DNA from: Flavobacteriales bacterium
Lineage (GTDB): Bacteria; Bacteroidota; Bacteroidia; NS11-12g; UBA9320
DNA: 64,000 nt
Reading direction: 5' to 3'
Assembly: GCA_020635435.1 (NCBI GenBank)
Contig: JACJZU010000003.1
Coordinates: forward strand, 124,001 to 188,000
A program made the position numbers and the translations under genes. Shown here piece after piece: positions 61,814 to 64,000 of the stretch. Numbering within the stretch: position 1 is the first letter of the stretch; every line of letters begins with the position of its first letter. A model generated the notes under the pieces. The model was given only the letters and a program-made list of their open reading frames with translations. It was not told where the DNA came from and searched no databases.

Positions 61814-64000
61814 TTGTCGAGTACGGCAAAAGTAGCCATACTCGTGCTTTTTGGTACGCTCTCCCCGGGTTGCAGGATCACGAAGATCGTTCCAGAGGGG
61901 CAGCTCTTGTTGGAGAAGAACAAGGTGAAGGGCAATCAGATCGTGAGTTCCGGAAGTATAAAGGAACAAATACGCCATAACCCGAACAGGAAACTGATCT
62001 TCTTCAAATTTCACCTATGGATGTACCATTTCGGTTTCAAGAAGATCGGAGAACCTCCCGTAATTCTCGACTCAGCAGCTGTTCAGAAGAGTGCCAGAAA
62101 TATTAGCGTATATCTGCTGAAAAAAGGATTCACCGAGAACGAGGTGCACTACGAGATCGGGAAAATACCTTTTCGAAGAAGGGGGAAAGTGACTTATTTC
62201 GTCACGGAGGGTAAGCGGTTGACCATCAAAGGCGTTGAGGTGAAAAGTACCAATAAGTCTTTGGCACATGTGGTGCGTTATAATGGCAAATCCCTATTAA
62301 AACCCGGTAATCCTGTTGACTACGATCTGATCGGTGCGGAGCGCAACCGTATCAACGATCTGATGCGCGATAAGGGCTATTTTCAGTTCAACCGGTCGTT
62401 GGTGGAATTTGAACTGGATACCACGGTTGGGAATGATGAAGCATTTGTTCTGATCACGATCCTTGAAGATACGCGCAGGCCTCAACGCCCTTATAAGATC
62501 GGGAATGTGCTCACCGAAATTGAAACGGGTGACAGCATTGCCGACACGTTAAGAACCGATGGTGGCCATTATGTACTCAACGGGATGCCCTTGAATACGT
62601 TTATTCTGGAGCAAAGCACTTTATTGAGAAAAGGTGAACTCTACAAACAAAGCCTGGTGTCCGGTACCTATGAAAAATTGATCGGTCTGGGTATGTTCAG
62701 TTCGGTGGATGTCCGATTGACTCCGAAGGAGGAATCGGACACAGGTGAGATCGACGTTTACATTCGCTTGGTTGCCGCACCGAAGCACGATTTGATCTGG
62801 GAACCGCAGGTGGTTACCACCGAGCAGCGTTTCAGGGAGGATATATCCACCCGAAATTATGGTTTGGCCAATGAGCTTACGCTAAAGAATAAAAATGTTC
62901 TGCGAAACGGAGAGGAATTCAATGTTCGACTTCGCACGGCTTTGGAGACCCAGTTCACGCGCGATAGCAACTCGGTTTTTTCAACCTTTATTCAGGAAGT
63001 GAATACAGAGTTGAAGGTTCCACATCTGTTATTCGCTCCGAGTCTTGCGGAAAAAGTCAATGCCCGGAACAGCAGTACCCGACTTAACCTGTCCTACCTG
63101 TACGAGCGCAATCAATTCTACCTTCGGAATCTACTCCCCCTGACCTTTAGTTATGAATTTGTACAGAACAAGGGTGTGATGTATTGGACACCGGTTCTCA
63201 TAAGTTTGAACAAGGCAACTTTCAATCAAAGCCTGCTGGATGATCTGGGGCCCGGCTATCTGGAAGCGCAGCAGCGTTTGTTTACGAACAACCTCATCAC
63301 CAGTCAGAAGTTGAGCGGTGTATATACGAACAGGGATCGATCGCCAAGTGAATTTTGGTATGTGAATTCCAATATGTTGGAAATGGCGGGTATGGTCCTT
63401 CCACAACTCACCGACTATGGTTCGGTCTTTGGGGTCCGGCATTCAACATTCTTACGATCCGATGCCGATGTGCGCTATACACACCATATCAATCCGAACA
63501 ATACGGTAGTGGTGCGGCTTTTTGGAGGACTTGGCGTACCGGTTGGTGAAAGGTCGCTCTTGCCTTTCGAACGACGATTTTTTGCTGGTGGTTCCAACTC
63601 ACTGAGAGCCTGGCGCCTGAGGACCGTTGGCCCGGGTTCGTTCTCGAACGATACTTCCAGTATTCAATTCGCCCGGTCGGGGGAGATCGGGTTCACGAGT
63701 AATTTCGAATATCGCTTTGGCATTATTGAAGCGGCTGTGGACGTGGAGGGGGCTTTGTTCCTGGATGCGGGCAATGTCTGGAATCTCAAGCGCGATACGC
63801 TGTTTCCCGGTGGAGAATTCCGATTCAATCGGTTCTACAAGGAATTGGCGATCAATTCGGGCATCGGGCTCAGGTTGGACTTCGATTTTTTGGTCCTGAG
63901 GTTCGACCTCGGGGTACCCTTGTGGGATCCGAATGAGGCACTGGAGTCGAGGTGGGTGTTCGTGGAGCCATGGAAGTTATCGTGGGCCCGAGAACGAACG
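61790..64000 (+). CDS. tamL: TamL-like outer-membrane assembly lipoprotein, 5' part
   Basis: A 737-codon frame open to the window edge; the stop is outside. ATG 61790 gives M-L-F-T-E-R-L-H-L-S, then a hydrophobic stretch and the lipobox S-P-G-C28. POTRA-like repeats follow (about residues 30-330; F-T-E-N-E-V-H-Y-E, K-G-Y-F-Q-F). Then comes a C-terminal Omp85 beta-barrel with the RRFFAGGSNSLRAWRLR motif. Lipidated TamA-type proteins are known as TamL in Bacteroidota and pair with TamB. A TTG at 61814 is an alternative start that would remove the overlap with the divergent methyltransferase gene. Confidence 0.85.
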   Translation, partial: MLFTERLHLSSTAKVAILVLFGTLSPGCRITKIVPEGQLLLEKNKVKGNQIVSSGSIKEQIRHNPNRKLIFFKFHLWMYHFGFKKIGEPPVILDSAAVQKSARNISVYLLKKGFTENEVHYEIGKIPFRRRGKVTYFVTEGKRLTIKGVEVKSTNKSLAHVVRYNGKSLLKPGNPVDYDLIGAERNRINDLMRDKGYFQFNRSLVEFELDTTVGNDEAFVLITILEDTRRPQRPYKIGNVLTEIETGDSIADTLRTDGGHYVLNGMPLNTFILEQSTLLRKGELYKQSLVSGTYEKLIGLGMFSSVDVRLTPKEESDTGEIDVYIRLVAAPKHDLIWEPQVVTTEQRFREDISTRNYGLANELTLKNKNVLRNGEEFNVRLRTALETQFTRDSNSVFSTFIQEVNTELKVPHLLFAPSLAEKVNARNSSTRLNLSYLYERNQFYLRNLLPLTFSYEFVQNKGVMYWTPVLISLNKATFNQSLLDDLGPGYLEAQQRLFTNNLITSQKLSGVYTNRDRSPSEFWYVNSNMLEMAGMVLPQLTDYGSVFGVRHSTFLRSDADVRYTHHINPNNTVVVRLFGGLGVPVGERSLLPFERRFFAGGSNSLRAWRLRTVGPGSFSNDTSSIQFARSGEIGFTSNFEYRFGIIEAAVDVEGALFLDAGNVWNLKRDTLFPGGEFRFNRFYKELAINSGIGLRLDFDFLVLRFDLGVPLWDPNEALESRWVFVEPWKLSWARERT
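61827..61834 (-). promoter_or_regulatory. -7 promoter element TACTTTTG for the TrmH-suhB-amidase operon
   Basis: A perfect TAnnTTTG on the minus strand just upstream of GTG 61813. It lies within the coding part of the tamL signal peptide on the other strand. No -33 TTG is seen. Confidence 0.5.

Noticed and set aside
61814..62014. N-terminal extension of the TrmH-family methyltransferase
   Set aside because: The extra 67 residues are antisense to tamL and include no conserved part; GTG 61813 just after the promoter element fits better.

Overview
The window is chromosomal DNA from a Gram-negative Bacteroidota bacterium, most likely of the Flavobacteriales type. Four secreted proteins carry type IX secretion (T9SS) C-terminal sorting domains, one of them beside a type B gliding-motility-like domain. 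Other lineage markers are DUF5606, DUF4296, a DksA-like protein with a single Cys, a long IleRS, TamL, and recurrent TAnnTTTG -7 promoter elements, which are the Bacteroidetes sigma-ABfr signature. KdsA, a GT9 glycosyltransferase and TamL point to an outer membrane with LPS. I saw no tRNA, rRNA, IS element, phage or CRISPR array. This is core chromosome rather than a genomic island.

Layout. 1-2.5 kb: 3' part of a T9SS adhesin-like gene cut by an in-frame TAA. 2.9-8.2 kb: ComB-like phosphatase, thiolase, FabI, KdsA and two exported hypotheticals. 8.5-14.2 kb: DUF5606, ClpC, DnaB, ribosomal proteins L21 and L27. 14.2-17.6 kb: coiled-coil envelope protein, ATP-grasp protein, SLT-like lysin. 17.8-22.2 kb: YggS, DUF4296 lipoprotein, MutS2, hotdog thioesterase, SmpB. 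22.2-27.2 kb: GT9, cyclase, histidine kinase coupled to a doubled TonB-C-like protein, M23 lipoprotein. 27.3-31 kb: thioredoxin, DUF58, arginase, single-domain response regulator, ECF sigma factor with a small partner. 31.2-35.1 kb: UvrA, ferritin, TlpA-like protein. 35.3-40.6 kb: tandem-fused Ddl, PASTA protein, T9SS protein. 40.6-43.9 kb: rhodanese, seven-haem cytochrome/TPR lipoprotein, ferredoxin, NlpC/P60. 43.9-45.9 kb: NSS symporter followed by two tiny membrane proteins. 46-51.5 kb: IleRS, DksA-like, LspA, thioredoxin-like, CBS protein. 51.9-64 kb: giant PKD/T9SS type B protein, MMPL transporter, then a TrmH-SuhB-amidase operon divergent from tamL.

Most interesting points: (i) a single 895-residue protein made of two D-Ala-D-Ala ligase-like modules whose catalytic loops are degenerate in complementary places; (ii) an NSS symporter translationally coupled to two miniature membrane proteins that ordinary ORF length cut-offs would miss; (iii) an ECF sigma gene whose start codon sits in a perfect 13-bp inverted repeat able to form a start-sequestering leader stem; (iv) an IleRS with the swapped G-x-H-H signature; (v) promoters built into terminators; (vi) two hairpin-plus-AACTAA-type intergenic elements with a common layout. 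All functional statements rest on reading the sequence and on family knowledge; no search was run.
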